Source: Prunus persica | Lineage: Eukaryota > Streptophyta > Magnoliopsida > Rosales > Rosaceae | DNA length: 64,000 nt | Reading direction: 5' to 3' | Assembly (NCBI RefSeq): GCF_000346465.2 | Contig: NC_034013.1 | Location: 16,861,624-16,925,623 of the forward strand | In this document: piece by piece, positions 37,601 through 48,218 of the stretch | Layout: each line of letters starts with the position of its first letter | Numbering within the stretch: the first letter of the stretch is position 1 | Notes under the pieces: generated by a model | The model's input: only the letters and a program-made list of their open reading frames with translations | Databases searched by the model: none | What the model was told of the DNA's origin: nothing | Position numbers and translations under genes: made by a program

Positions 37601-37641
37601 GGTGTTCCGTAGAACACGAAATCATCTTCGTCCCTATCCAT
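29888..37641 (-). CDS. TGH: TOUGH (TGH): G-patch and SURP domain RNA-processing protein (989 aa, 16 exons)
   Basis: TOUGH is a nuclear RNA-binding protein that associates with the DCL1-HYL1-SE dicing complex and the spliceosome, and promotes pri-miRNA processing. Exons: 37641..37507, 36961..36871, 36771..36677, 35865..35762, 34949..34888, 34800..34726, 34509..34358, 34098..34023, 33931..33845, 33710..33633, 33263..33119, 32899..32410, 32212..31928, 31832..31704, 31465..31247, 30634..29888; phases close without a stop, 989 residues. The N-terminal family domain is at about 1-110 ([34 protein letters not shown]). The G-patch is at about 160-190 ([16 protein letters not shown]). The SURP module is at about 410-465 ([37 protein letters not shown]). 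Conserved RWP-like blocks follow ([16 protein letters not shown]), an acidic patch (SDDSDDEED), the motif [17 protein letters not shown] and a 90-residue RS/HK-rich tail. Intron 14 has a GT/GA microsatellite. Confidence 0.93.
31594..31635. repeat. Compound (GT)n(GA)n microsatellite in a TOUGH intron
   Basis: About 13 GT units are followed by about 8 GA units in the intron between exons 14 and 15. It is likely polymorphic in length. Confidence 0.9.
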
Positions 37642-37987
37642 TCTTAATTAATTTCTTAATATCTTGAACATCAAGGACAATGCCGTGTAATCAAATTTAT
37701 CAAGAAAAAGAGCCTAATGAATTGGATTATGGGAAAACAAACAGGTTTATGATATTGCGAATCGGGATTGGGGTTTCTTGCAGAGTATCGTTACAGGGCG
37801 AGGCAAGGCGAGCGACGCAAAGCCCTCCTTCGAGCTGAGATAAAGAGGGAGAGAGCGAAGTACGAAGAGGGAGAGAACGTAGTAGTATGTTATCTTTGGA
37901 CCCAAATAATGGGCTCGGCGGCCAACCCATTTAACTCGACCCGCTTAATTTCCCCCAACCCAACCCATCTAACCATGAATGAATGTA

Positions 37988-38345
37988 CAGCCGCGCTGCT
38001 ATATTCGGTTTTTCAACTTATACCCAGTTTTTTAAAAAATAGTACTGCCGACCGGCCATACTCTGTTTTTTATTTTTTATTTTAAAATAGTACAGCCGTG
38101 CGCTATATTCAATTTTTCCTAATTTTTAAAAAATCGTATAACCGGCCGGCTTTACTGTTTTTGACTAGTGGCACCTAGGTGCAAAGCGTTCTTTTTTAAA
38201 TATATATATAAATTATACTCCTTTTTCCAATTTATTTTTTTTAATAGTATAGCCAAGAGGCTTTACATGTTTGACACGTGGCGCCTAGAGCTCAACGGGT
38301 ACTTTTTTAAATATATATAAATAGTATAGCCGGGTGGCTATACCC
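37988..38345. repeat. Palindrome repeat cluster (GTATAGCC...GGCTATAC family), degenerate
   Basis: Six degenerate copies of the 20-bp inverted motif occur near 37988, 38041, 38089, 38134, 38247 and 38324, separated by T-rich/A-rich DNA. The last three form a longer period of about 80-115 bp that also includes a [ca]cacctag-type motif (tggc[ag]cctag) and ttttttaaatatatata. The best copy here is gtatagccgggtggctatac at 38324..38343. Confidence 0.8.
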
Positions 38346-38698
38346 AACAAAATTTCTTCGAGATAGATTTTTAAAAAAAATAAATATAAACTTAGTATCT
38401 TTAGGCAAATAAATTTTTTTAAATTTCTTTTTAGTAATTAATAAATATCTTAGCCTGATTTAATTACTTTCATTAGTAATTATGCTCTAACTATTATTTC
38501 TCTAGTGAATAATAGTATTAAATATTTTAATTTTTAATAAATAAATTATATTACTTAATAAATAGTATTTAGTTTTTAAAATTTTTGAATTAAATAAAAT
38601 TCTTAAATACTAATTATTCCCTAAGTAAACAATAGTTAAAACATAAGTAATAATTAAAGTAATTAAAAAAGAGAAATTCATATTATGGTATTTATAGA

Positions 38699-38829
38699 GT
38701 ATAGCCGCGCGACTATGTGTTTAAAATATTACTCTTTTATTTATTTTTTAAAATAAATAAATTTGGTCTGCCTAGGTGCTATGCAGGTCCTTTTAAATAA
38801 AATAAATAGTATAGCTGCGTCCCTATACT
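38699..38829. repeat. Two further copies of the palindrome repeat
   Basis: Copies gtatagccgcgcgactatg (38699) and gtatagctgcgtccctatac (38809) flank a tgcctaggtgctatgcagg segment. They lie 110 bp apart, similar to the long period in the 38.1-38.3 kb cluster. Confidence 0.7.
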
Positions 38830-40825
38830 CTTTAAATATCTAATGGGTGCCTTTTTGTTTTTAAAATTTTTCTCCCTGATTTTCCTTTGTCGATAAGACT
38901 AGTCTAGAGCATTATGCGTTACATTTAGGCCATTACCAAGGTATAGCTATTGTCCCTTTTTTATTTTTTACTTTTTCAGAATTATTATCCGTATAAAGAA
39001 TTTAGCATTTTTCAATTTAATACTCGTATTATACACGTACGCACGACAAGTGCCGTTTTTCAACCATATCGACAAGTAGGCTTGTTGAGGGCTAGTCTAG
39101 GGATCCCTTTGATTAGGGCCCGTTTCTCTCGTGTTGTCCTTAATGAAAGAGCTTAGTCAGATACAGTATAAACAAGTAGTAAATTGATCAATCAAGATAT
39201 ATGAACTCCTATAATTTGCAGATCTTATATATATATATATATATATATATTTGACATATGATGAACTACCAGTATATATATTTGGGTTTTAAGTTAATTG
39301 CTTTTCTATTGCCATTCGGTTTACATCTTGCCGCCACTAAGAAAAAATTGTCAATCATTCTCATAAAATGCTAAAAAGGCTAGATGGCCTAGGTTGTTGG
39401 ACAAAGAAAATAAATAAATAAATCATATATTGTGGATCCAACAGGCATGCTTACTTATATGGAAAGGAAGTTATATTCCTAACTATTCCTTTGTTTACTT
39501 GCATGTTGAGAATGAAAAATGATATAGAATCCACATGTAATCATGATATTGATTCATGATATAGAGACAATGGCATTTTGGATGGGGAAAGTGGTATTAG
39601 GCATGGACGAATCAGAATGAACTTTTTTCTACCCAAAGTGCCCTAATATATTTTATGAAAACACCGAAAAACTAACCCCCAAAAAAAAAAAAAACCAAGT
39701 TGATGCCATTTTCTTTGAACACAAATATATTAACTCAATTCTATATAGATATACTAGGAAGTAATAATTAAACTTTTAAAATGTGGTTATTTTTACATAT
39801 ATTAAATTGGATTTATTATTACTATATAAAAAGTTTATTTTTATTTTTTTAAAAAGGTTTATTATTAGATTAAGAACTGAAAAGAAAAAAAAAAGATTAG
39901 AGAACTTTTGTCATGTGTTCTATGTAATTTTTTTTGTTTAAAACAAAAAAATTTATCATTTGAAAAATTGTGTAAGTAGTTGAACAATTTGAATTTATTT
40001 TGCAAGGGCATTTTGGTAATCAATCTGGTTTTGATTTCAATTCCTAACAATAGTAAACGATTTTAATGAGAATTCGTTTTGTTTTCATTCCAATTTCTGA
40101 CAGTTAAAAAATAATTTAATTAACTCGATTTCTACTTAATTCATAAATACTCCGATTTATCCAAATTCCTAACTAGTAAACGTGCACAAACAACTCTTTA
40201 GAATTTCATGTCACCGTTAACCAAATTGTAAATTGCTTTGTTTAGGTATTCTATCGATTGATTGGCTGTTTTGAGTCTTCTCATCGAACGCTTCGAAGAT
40301 GAAAGAAGAACTCTCTCACTAACTCACATCTCGCCCCTTATTAAAACTAAGGGAACCATCCATACCTCGACGCGCCCATACCCAACGTGCACAACACCCC
40401 CAACCACTTATACGTGAAAACACGGATGTCGAAAACTCCCTCAACAACGCCAAAAATCAGCGCGTGGTGGACTTCTTAATTTTCAACGCGCTTTAGGGGG
40501 CTTGCTTGCCCTAATCGCCTGCGAGCGAGATCTGGCTTCTTATCCTGAAGAACCAATGAAGCATGCCCTTCCCTGATAAATCCATATATCAACCATGCCC
40601 CTCTTCGTGATCTTCCTGCAACTCGGATCGTCAATCGGTTGATTCGTCGGCCTACTCCTTCAGATTCACGCTCGCTCTCCGATTCGACTGAGTTATCCGG
40701 TGAGTCCTTTCGATTTTGCGAGAAACTTCAGATCTGTAATTTTAGTTTCTCTCATATATAAGTTCTTGTATATACGCGTATATGTATATATTGATTTTTG
40801 GGTTAATGGTTTACGCAGGTTTAGG

Positions 40826-43139
40826 ATGGAGCCGATGGACATCATCGGGAAGTCAAAGGAAGATGCTTCGCTTCCGAAAGGTAGATTCTTATTTTAGGGG
40901 TGTTTTTTTGGTTTATTATTGTTGTTATGTTTATCCATTCCATGAAATTTGTTAGATTTGATGTTGTTTCCCCCTGTGAAGTTCAGCTATTGTCTTTGAG
41001 TTTTGTCATAGATCGATTTTGGCAACATCGGTTGCCATAGGGTTTGGGGGATTATCACTGTTATTGAATCCTTGGGTGATTTTCAGTGAGTTTGCCGCTG
41101 TACTTATTTTGTGGTGATAAATTGATTTATTAATTGGGGGTTGCTAATTTATGTTTCTTTCTGATGAATGAAAACCTTTACCTATATGTTTTCTCTCTAC
41201 TTTGCATGTAGTTGTGCAGAATAGTTGCACCAGGGCTTGGCACTGGCAAAAGTTATTTTTTATTTACTCATTCTGATCATATGTTATGTCTTTATAACCA
41301 TTCACCTCTCTCACTTCATCATATTTTCTGTACTTTTATCATCCCTGATTCTGGCTTTTCATGGTTTCTTTGTGTCCTTGAATACCCTGTAGGCGCATCT
41401 TATGCTGTTTTGTACACAATATTATTATTGACTACCAATTGTTTTTTGATACATCTCTGTAGCTTATTTACTGGTTTTACTACAATATTTGCTTTGTCTT
41501 TGTTGTATTGCTAAAAAAAAATTCTTATGGAATGGAAGCATGTCGAAGGATAACTTCTTTAAAAAAAATTGCTCAAAAATTTATTGATGTTCATTTTCAG
41601 CAACCATGACCAAGATTATTAAAGAGATGTTGCCGCCAGATGTCCGTGTTGCAAGAGATGCTCAAGATCTTTTGATTGAGTGTTGTGTAGGTGAGTATAT
41701 GTAAATAGTTTAGCTTTGGTTTATCTGTTACATTTGTATGCATTAAAGCACACAGGTAGATTGTTATTCTGTGTTAATCCAAACGAGTTTTGTTATTGTT
41801 AATGCATCTATTTTTGCATCTTGGTTTCTGTATAGTTCAAACCCTTATCTGCATATCTTTTGGTCAATAGCATGTTCTGCAAGTTAAACATGGTTGTTTC
41901 AGGGAATACACAACAAAATGCATTGTGGATTCAGTACATAAGTTTCAATCAAAATTAAAATACAGTTACTTTTCGGATTTTGAGGGATTTTTATTATCAG
42001 TTATGGCTGTTGGAACTCCTAACTTCTTTCTTTGCCCCATAACTTTTTGTTTTGTACTGTTGTCTACTACGTATGCTAGTTCTAGGATGTTTTATTTATT
42101 TTCATTGCTGAAGGAAACCTTCATCGCTTTTGCAGAGTTTATAAATCTCATCTCATCAGAGTCTAATGAAGTTTGTAGCAGAGAGGAGAAAAGAACAATA
42201 GCACCTGAGCATGTACTCAAGGCTTTACAGGTTTTTGACCAACACATTTGAGCATATTGTTCAGTATCTAATTTGGTTCTTGATTTTTCTGTGGTCTCAT
42301 TTGTTGTCTTAAATTGTTTTTGTCCTTGGTGCATCTGCACTTTCATATTGTGGTTTATCAGTATGTCTATTGGTCTATGCATACATTTCTATCGTTTTAC
42401 TTGTAGGCTTTATCTAAGTGAAGTTCATGTTTTCTATCACGATAGTTATTGCCACATTGGTCTATGTGGGTCCTTGAAAGAAGTGCATATTTGTGCAATA
42501 AGCCTGAAAGTGTAATCAGTTATTTGTGCATATAATTGGTCAATATTGTCGTTACTGTCGATGACCAAGAATGTCTGTATACTATGTACATGTTCAATAA
42601 TGGCTGCATTATGACATTCATTCCATTCTGTGTTAACAGGTTCTTGGGTTTAGCGAGTACATTGAGGAAGTTTATTCAGCATATGAACAACACAAGCTTG
42701 AGACTATGGTAATTGTTCACCATGTTATGCTTTCTATGTTCCTCATACAAGTTATGTTAAAACTTAAAACAAGATGGTACCAATTCAGTTGAACCTTGAT
42801 AGTTAGGGAATTGACCCTTTGTGCAGTTGGTTTAACTGCCAGTTATCTCTTTCTCTTATACACGCTCATGGATGCACATACACAAGTCAACTAGTTCACA
42901 TATTTTTGTTTTAAATTGTCAAGTAATGGTGAACTTGCCGCATAAACTTGTACTGATGAAAGTGAAATTCCTTCCAGCATGACGTAGCAAAAAGTGTGAA
43001 ATGGGGCAATGGAGCCGAGATGACAGAGGAAGAAGCCTTGGCTGAGCAGCAGAGGATGTTTGCAGAGGCACGTGCTAGAATGAACGGTGGAGCCACTGCG
43101 CCCAAGCAACCAGACCCTGAACAAAGTTTAGAGAGCTAA
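40826..43139 (+). CDS. DR1: DR1 / negative cofactor 2 beta (NC2beta, NF-YB13-like), 156 aa, 5 exons
   Basis: DR1 pairs with DRAP1 (NC2alpha) through a histone fold. The dimer binds the TBP-DNA complex and blocks TFIIA/TFIIB entry, repressing TATA-driven transcription. Exons: 40826..40880, 41601..41690, 42136..42230, 42640..42708, 42978..43139, with phases agreeing, 156 residues. The histone fold is at about residues 18-85 (MTKIIKEMLPPDVRVARDAQ; ECCVEFINLISSES; TIAPEHVLKALQVLGF). Helix alphaC continues EYIEEVYSAYEQHKLETM. The C-terminal part has the plant-conserved WGNGAEMTEEEALAEQQRMF. Length matches family members. The gene is divergent from TOUGH with 3 kb between. Confidence 0.95.
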
Positions 43140-44093
43140 CTGTAGGATCTTTATTTTTCTTGAATTATCGTAGGCAAGCGTCCTTGACTCATCATCCATT
43201 TGTGCTTCTAATATGGCTTATTATGTACAAAGAAAACCATTGACTAGTGTGCTGGCCTATGCCAATGTGCACTTTAAGTTGTATGCTCGTTATGGATCCT
43301 TGTCTATAAGTTAATGTAATTAGTAAGAGTTTGTCCAACCAAACCCTGGTGCCCAATTGTATGTAATTATTTGGGTTTATTTAGTTGCAGTTTGGAAAAC
43401 TAGTTGTGTTCTCTGTTCTGTTTCTCAATCGAGATTGCATTAGCACAGTGACTATTGTTGTATTTGTGTTTTTTGTTGGCTTTCACAAAAACATGGAAAA
43501 TGCATGTAGACGGCATGCGATTGCTTACAAAAGTAGCTGTCCTCCGAAAATCATTCCTCATAGAAACTCATAAAAACACCAACTGATGTCGTAAGGCCAC
43601 CTTACCTTGAGAGAGAGGAGTTCACCGGTCTCACCAGGAAGGAAAGTGATGCTTCAGTGGTGTTATAGGATTTGACAAAGAATAAAGAAGGCATGGTTGG
43701 GTTGGGTCCCCACAAACATTGAGGTGTCAGTTTGCAGGTAGGTGGTGAAGTTGTAGACTCTGCACCCAACATAGCCCATGAGAATTCAGGGTTTCCGATA
43801 CCAACAACACCTCTTCTTGTGCAGTAAAAGACGACGACATGGCTATGGAAATGGAAGGGCATGTTGTGACTTGTGGATTGTTGATTGCTTTGGGTTTGTG
43901 TTTGTGTTGGGCTTTGGTTTGCCGTCTCTTGATCTTTACCCTTTTTTGTTTTGGGATTTCATGAAGTCAAAAGACTCAGTCAAGCAACTCTCCTCCTCCA
44001 CCTCCTCCTCCTCCCAGGGTAGTACCCCACTAGAAAGTGAAATAACAAACACATTGTCTCCTCAGATTCCTTTCTTTTCTATTTCAAAATGAA

Positions 44094-44140
<47 letters not shown>

Positions 44141-44355
44141 CCTCATTCAGTTGGTGGGTCAGCCTATGTTTCTTTTGTCAGGATTCTCTTGGGCTACAAC
44201 AAAAGGGCTAGAAACAAAGAATTAATGAAAGCCCCACATATCAATAAAACTTAAAAGACAAGAGACCAGAATCCCTTCTCTCTTTCTCTCTCTTTCTCTC
44301 TCTACCCACCAAACCATCTTTAAGGACTGCCTCTGCCATTGATTGCTTTTCTCAT
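43140..44355. other. Spacer: DR1 3' UTR and MIZ1-like 5' region
   Basis: Contains the DR1 3' UTR. A (CT)n tract at 44094..44136 lies upstream of the next gene, probably in its 5' UTR. An open frame at 43778..44092 has no recognisable similarity and is treated as chance. Confidence 0.5.
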
Positions 44356-45195
44356 ATGAAGACAGTGAGCATGGCAAGGACCTTGCAAGACTCTTCCTCC
44401 AAGAGACACTTCCACTGGACAAACAAGGTTGGTACTGAAGATGATGATCATGTAGCGCTTCCAAGCTTCAAGTCCTCATCCTCCTCAAAAACAACTGATC
44501 ACGAGGAAGAGAAGAACACAGAGCATGATCATCATCCCAAACCACAACATGGCCATGTGGCTGCAGCAGCGGCAGCTCATCAACTTCCAAGGAGGAAACT
44601 TCAGGCAGCTGCAGTGTCCAGGCTCCGTTCGGTTCTCACCGCCTTCGGTAAGAACCGTTCGAGCCTACCACTCGGGCTTGGACCCCGAGTGGTAGGCACC
44701 CTTTTCGGCTCTAGGCGTGGTCATGTACATTTTGCATTCCAGAGGGACCCAAATTCACAACCAGCCTTTTTGATCGAGCTTGCCACTCCAATCAGTGGGT
44801 TGGTTCGAGAAATGGCATCTGGGCTCGTTAGAATTGCCTTGGAGTGTGACAAAGACAAAGAAGAAATGAAAAAGAAAGACAAAGCTCTGAGGCTGCTAGA
44901 AGAGCCTGTGTGGAGAACATTTTGCAACGGCAAGAAGTATGGTTTTGCAAGCAGAAGAGAATGTGGGCCCAAGGAGTGGAAGGTGCTGAAAGCTGTGGAG
45001 CCAATTTCAATGGGGGCGGGTGTTTTGCCAGCTGCTGCAGGGAATGAAGCTGAAGATGGGTCCGATGGTGAACTCATGTACATGAGGGCCAAGTTTGAGA
45101 GAGTTGTTGGATCCAGAGACTCTGAGGCCTTCTACATGATGAACCCTGATAGCAATGGAGCTCCTGAACTCAGTATCTATTTGCTTCGAGTCTAA
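44356..45195 (+). CDS. MIZU-KUSSEI1-like protein (DUF617), 279 aa
   Basis: MIZ1 family proteins are plant-specific; the founder is needed for root hydrotropism and associates with the ER membrane on its cytosolic side. The function of this paralogue is unknown. Single-exon gene, as is usual. Residues 1-90 are variable, Ser/His-rich and Ala-rich. The conserved domain covers about residues 88-279: LRSVLTAFGKN; VVGTLFGSRRGHVHFAFQRD; PAFLIELATPISGLVREMAS; GLVRIALEC; RLLEEPVWRTFCNGKKYGFA; the hallmark GAGVLP; ELMYMRAKFERVVGSRDSEAF and YMMNPDSNGAPELSIYLLRV. All family blocks are present and in order, so it should be functional. The same neighbour order beside DR1 occurs in Arabidopsis. Confidence 0.93.
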   Translation: MKTVSMARTLQDSSSKRHFHWTNKVGTEDDDHVALPSFKSSSSSKTTDHEEEKNTEHDHHPKPQHGHVAAAAAAHQLPRRKLQAAAVSRLRSVLTAFGKNRSSLPLGLGPRVVGTLFGSRRGHVHFAFQRDPNSQPAFLIELATPISGLVREMASGLVRIALECDKDKEEMKKKDKALRLLEEPVWRTFCNGKKYGFASRRECGPKEWKVLKAVEPISMGAGVLPAAAGNEAEDGSDGELMYMRAKFERVVGSRDSEAFYMMNPDSNGAPELSIYLLRV

Positions 45196-46588
45196 TTCCA
45201 CTATGTGCTTCCATTTTTGAAGAGTAAGCTGATGGGGATACTTGTTTTGCTCTTCAATTTAGGAATTGGAGGCCTAGTTCTCTCCAAGTAGTTTTCTTTG
45301 TTCTTTTTTCTATTTATTTTTATTTTCTGTTTTGGTATATTTGGAGAAAATGGTTTAGTGGGCTTAATGTATTTTCATATTTTGTTAGTTTAGGGTGGGG
45401 GGCAATACACATGATGGTAGGTGGGGGGGTCATGAAGGTGTATATGTATAGCTTTTTCCAATCCTTAATTAAGTGATGATGAGACAAGGATGCTAATGCA
45501 ATCATGATTGTGTCCTCTTTGCATTTTTTTGGGTTAATTTCCTCTGCTTTTCAAATAATGGCTTATCTCAAGTTAATGCTGAGAGAGAGTTGTCTTTCAC
45601 CAAGGAAGAAAGTCTAAATTGAATTCTCAGCCAATATAGTTAAGCCAGCAGGTAAGCTGAACAGAGAAAGGGAATGGACCCTTGTCTCTTATGATTCTGT
45701 TTTCTTGGTACAGTAGATGAGTACAATGATTTCTTTGCTATTTGGAAGCCCATCCTCTGCATAACCAAAAGTGCTTTTGGTAAAAGCACAAGCTACTTCC
45801 TGCATAACCAAAAATGTTTATGGTAATTATGGAAACTCATATGAGATCAATATGCAAAAACACAAACTGGTTTTTTTCCCCCTCTCTGTCCATGTAGCTG
45901 AATGAAACCTTGTTCTTAGATCACAAGATGGCTGAAAATGCATATAGCCAAAAGGGAAAAGATTTATGACGCAAAGATGCAATTTTCTTTTTTTCTTTTT
46001 TCTGTGTGGGGGCAATTTCTTTTCTCTTTCTGATATGTGGGATAACTTCAATGATAGGTTTTGGTGTCTGTTTTTGCTTTACTAATAATTCCCTTTCCCT
46101 GTTTAAGCTTGGATCCTTTTTTTTTTTGCATTAACGTTCATTCATACACATTCTTCCCATAAGATTTGGGCATTTGGTCTAAAAGTATAGGCTATTTCAA
46201 TTTCCAATCATTGCTTTTGATATATAATTTTGTGTGAGAATGATCCCAAGATAAATTTACTGAAGTAGTCATAGAAGTCATCAAAAGCAAAATATTAAAA
46301 GGAAAACCCAAATCCAATTCCTGACAGCAGAATTTGGCTTTTCTTATGATTGACTGCTTTTTTCTTTTCTTCTTTAATCTCTTTAATTTTTGGTTCTGAA
46401 TGTAAACTTGTTGACTGCTTTTCTACCTTGGCATTTGATTCCCTGCTGAATTTAAATGCCCCTGTTACATTCTCTTCAGTAATGTGTTAATGTAGCTTCC
46501 CCTTTTTTATGGTTAGGCTTAGGCCACTTAAAGTATAATAATCTATCAGTTCAGTTGTGAATTTAAATGAGTTATGCAATATTGAAGT

Positions 46589-46626
<38 letters not shown>

Positions 46627-48218
46627 CCCTAGTTTCAAGGCTTTCAAGTATGCCTTTTGTTTCTTCTCTCCGCAACTGCAATGAAAAGAATGGGGAGGAG
46701 AGAGAGCCAGACACCTCTTTTAAAAATGCTGTGTGTTACAGCTGGGACAAAAACCATTCCCTACAGGCCTCAAAGGATTATCTTATCACAGAAACCAAGG
46801 TTCATTTTGATCATCCACTCATCATTCTTTCAAAGGATTCAAAAGTTGGTGGCTGGCTGTACATAAAGTTAGCTAGCTAGGCCACTGCTTTATACAATTA
46901 TTATTCCAATAAATACAACAACCTTAGCCCTTCTTCAGCACTCAGGTGTAGTAATTATAATAAACAAAACCCAAAAAGGAAACTTAAGGCATATATTATA
47001 TACACACATAGGAGGAGGAATGAAGTTGAATCTTTACACTGTACAAAACATGCATATATGGATATGTTTTGATGCAACACTTTGTTAATTTGACCTTAGT
47101 TAGGAGCTAGAAGCTGCTGTTATGGGGGAAGGGGGACCAGTTAAAGGCTCTGAGCCCCGTGCTGGAAGTGGAAGAGCTGCTCATACACTTAAGGCCAGGG
47201 CCTGAAATGTAGAAACAACTTTTCTTTGCGCACCCATATATCTTTTTCCTTAATTGGACAAGTGGACGCATTATCTGATAATACTTGCAATTAGAAGTTA
47301 ATTATGGGATTAATTAATATACGCAGACTGCAGGCCCCCACTAGAAGTAGTGGATTGGCTTTTTGAATCAAGTGGTGCTGTAGTAGTGGCCTTATTTGGT
47401 ATTTCCATACATAATGGGGTTGGATCATCATCATCATCATCATCATAGTTTTAGTGTTGATAATCTTAAGACTTTCAGAGGGAAATGGAAAAGAAAAGGG
47501 GAGTGCACTTACAATATGCAGGCCTACTTTGATCCATGCAAATAATTGCACTGCATCAAACATCATCTGCAAACTCATTCCATTGTTGCCTTCATGATGT
47601 TGAATTTTGTTCATCAGCTTCTCTTTCTTTCAGTGGCACTGGATTTATTACTGTATTTTCGTTCATTGTCGTTAGTGATGCGAAGATATTTCATGCAGCG
47701 TAGAAATGGCTGGTGGTTTTGCATTTTGTTGAATCTTTCTCTGTAATTCATCAAGAATGATGTATATGCCTTCTGTTTTTAGCAATAATTAATAAAACTT
47801 TTTTATATATAAAAAAAATGCTAGGAAGGGAAATTTTTTTAGTACTTATTTCTCAGTTCTTAAAATATACAAGCACAAATTTATGAACTTTAGTGTGATC
47901 TTTAAATGGAATAATAAATAATATGCATAATTCTGAAGAGAACTTCTGGAATATCTTCTGCTGACTCCACAAATGAAACCGTATGAGGAAAGAATAACGT
48001 AATTAACACTCAGACTCCATTGTGAGGGTTGGTTGATCACATTGCATACAAGTAACAGCAGCACCGCCCACAAAGTAATAATCTTTCCTCCACGTTGAAC
48101 TATCAGCTTGGGTAGAGAAAATGTTGGTAGGAAGCACTTTAGCCAGAATGCCACAATCTTTCCATTTTCCAGACAGCTCTAAGTAGCTATTTCTCCTTTT
48201 CTTCCTGTTTGTCCAATG
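45196..48218. other. Spacer of about 3 kb without a recognised gene
   Basis: AT-rich, with a (CT)n tract at 46592..46622 and a CAT-repeat near 47427-47445. ORFs at 46557, 46657 and 47291 have no recognised similarity. I looked for known conserved microRNAs and tRNAs by eye and saw none. Confidence 0.45.

Larger units (their letters stand above)
37642..40825. other. Intergenic region between divergent TOUGH and DR1, rich in repeats
   Basis: 37.65-37.9 kb is the TOUGH promoter/5' UTR; 40.2-40.8 kb is the DR1 promoter and 5' UTR. A probable 5' UTR intron of DR1 runs 40700..40818 (gtgagt...acgcag). The middle, about 37.95-39.1 kb, is very AT-rich and carries the palindrome repeat family described separately. 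A (TA)n tract is at 39226..39250. 39.3-40.2 kb shows nothing recognisable. Confidence 0.6.

Noticed and set aside
43778..44092. ORF upstream of the MIZ1-like gene
   Set aside because: Lies in probable promoter/5' UTR, no recognisable domain, ends in low-complexity serine codons.
47100..47220. Possible small RNA hairpin in the 47-kb spacer
   Set aside because: GC-richer stretch, but I found no match to a conserved plant microRNA and no convincing fold by eye.
47291..47614. ORF with Met run in the 45-48 kb spacer
   Set aside because: The Met run is a CAT trinucleotide repeat read on the other strand; no other coding evidence.
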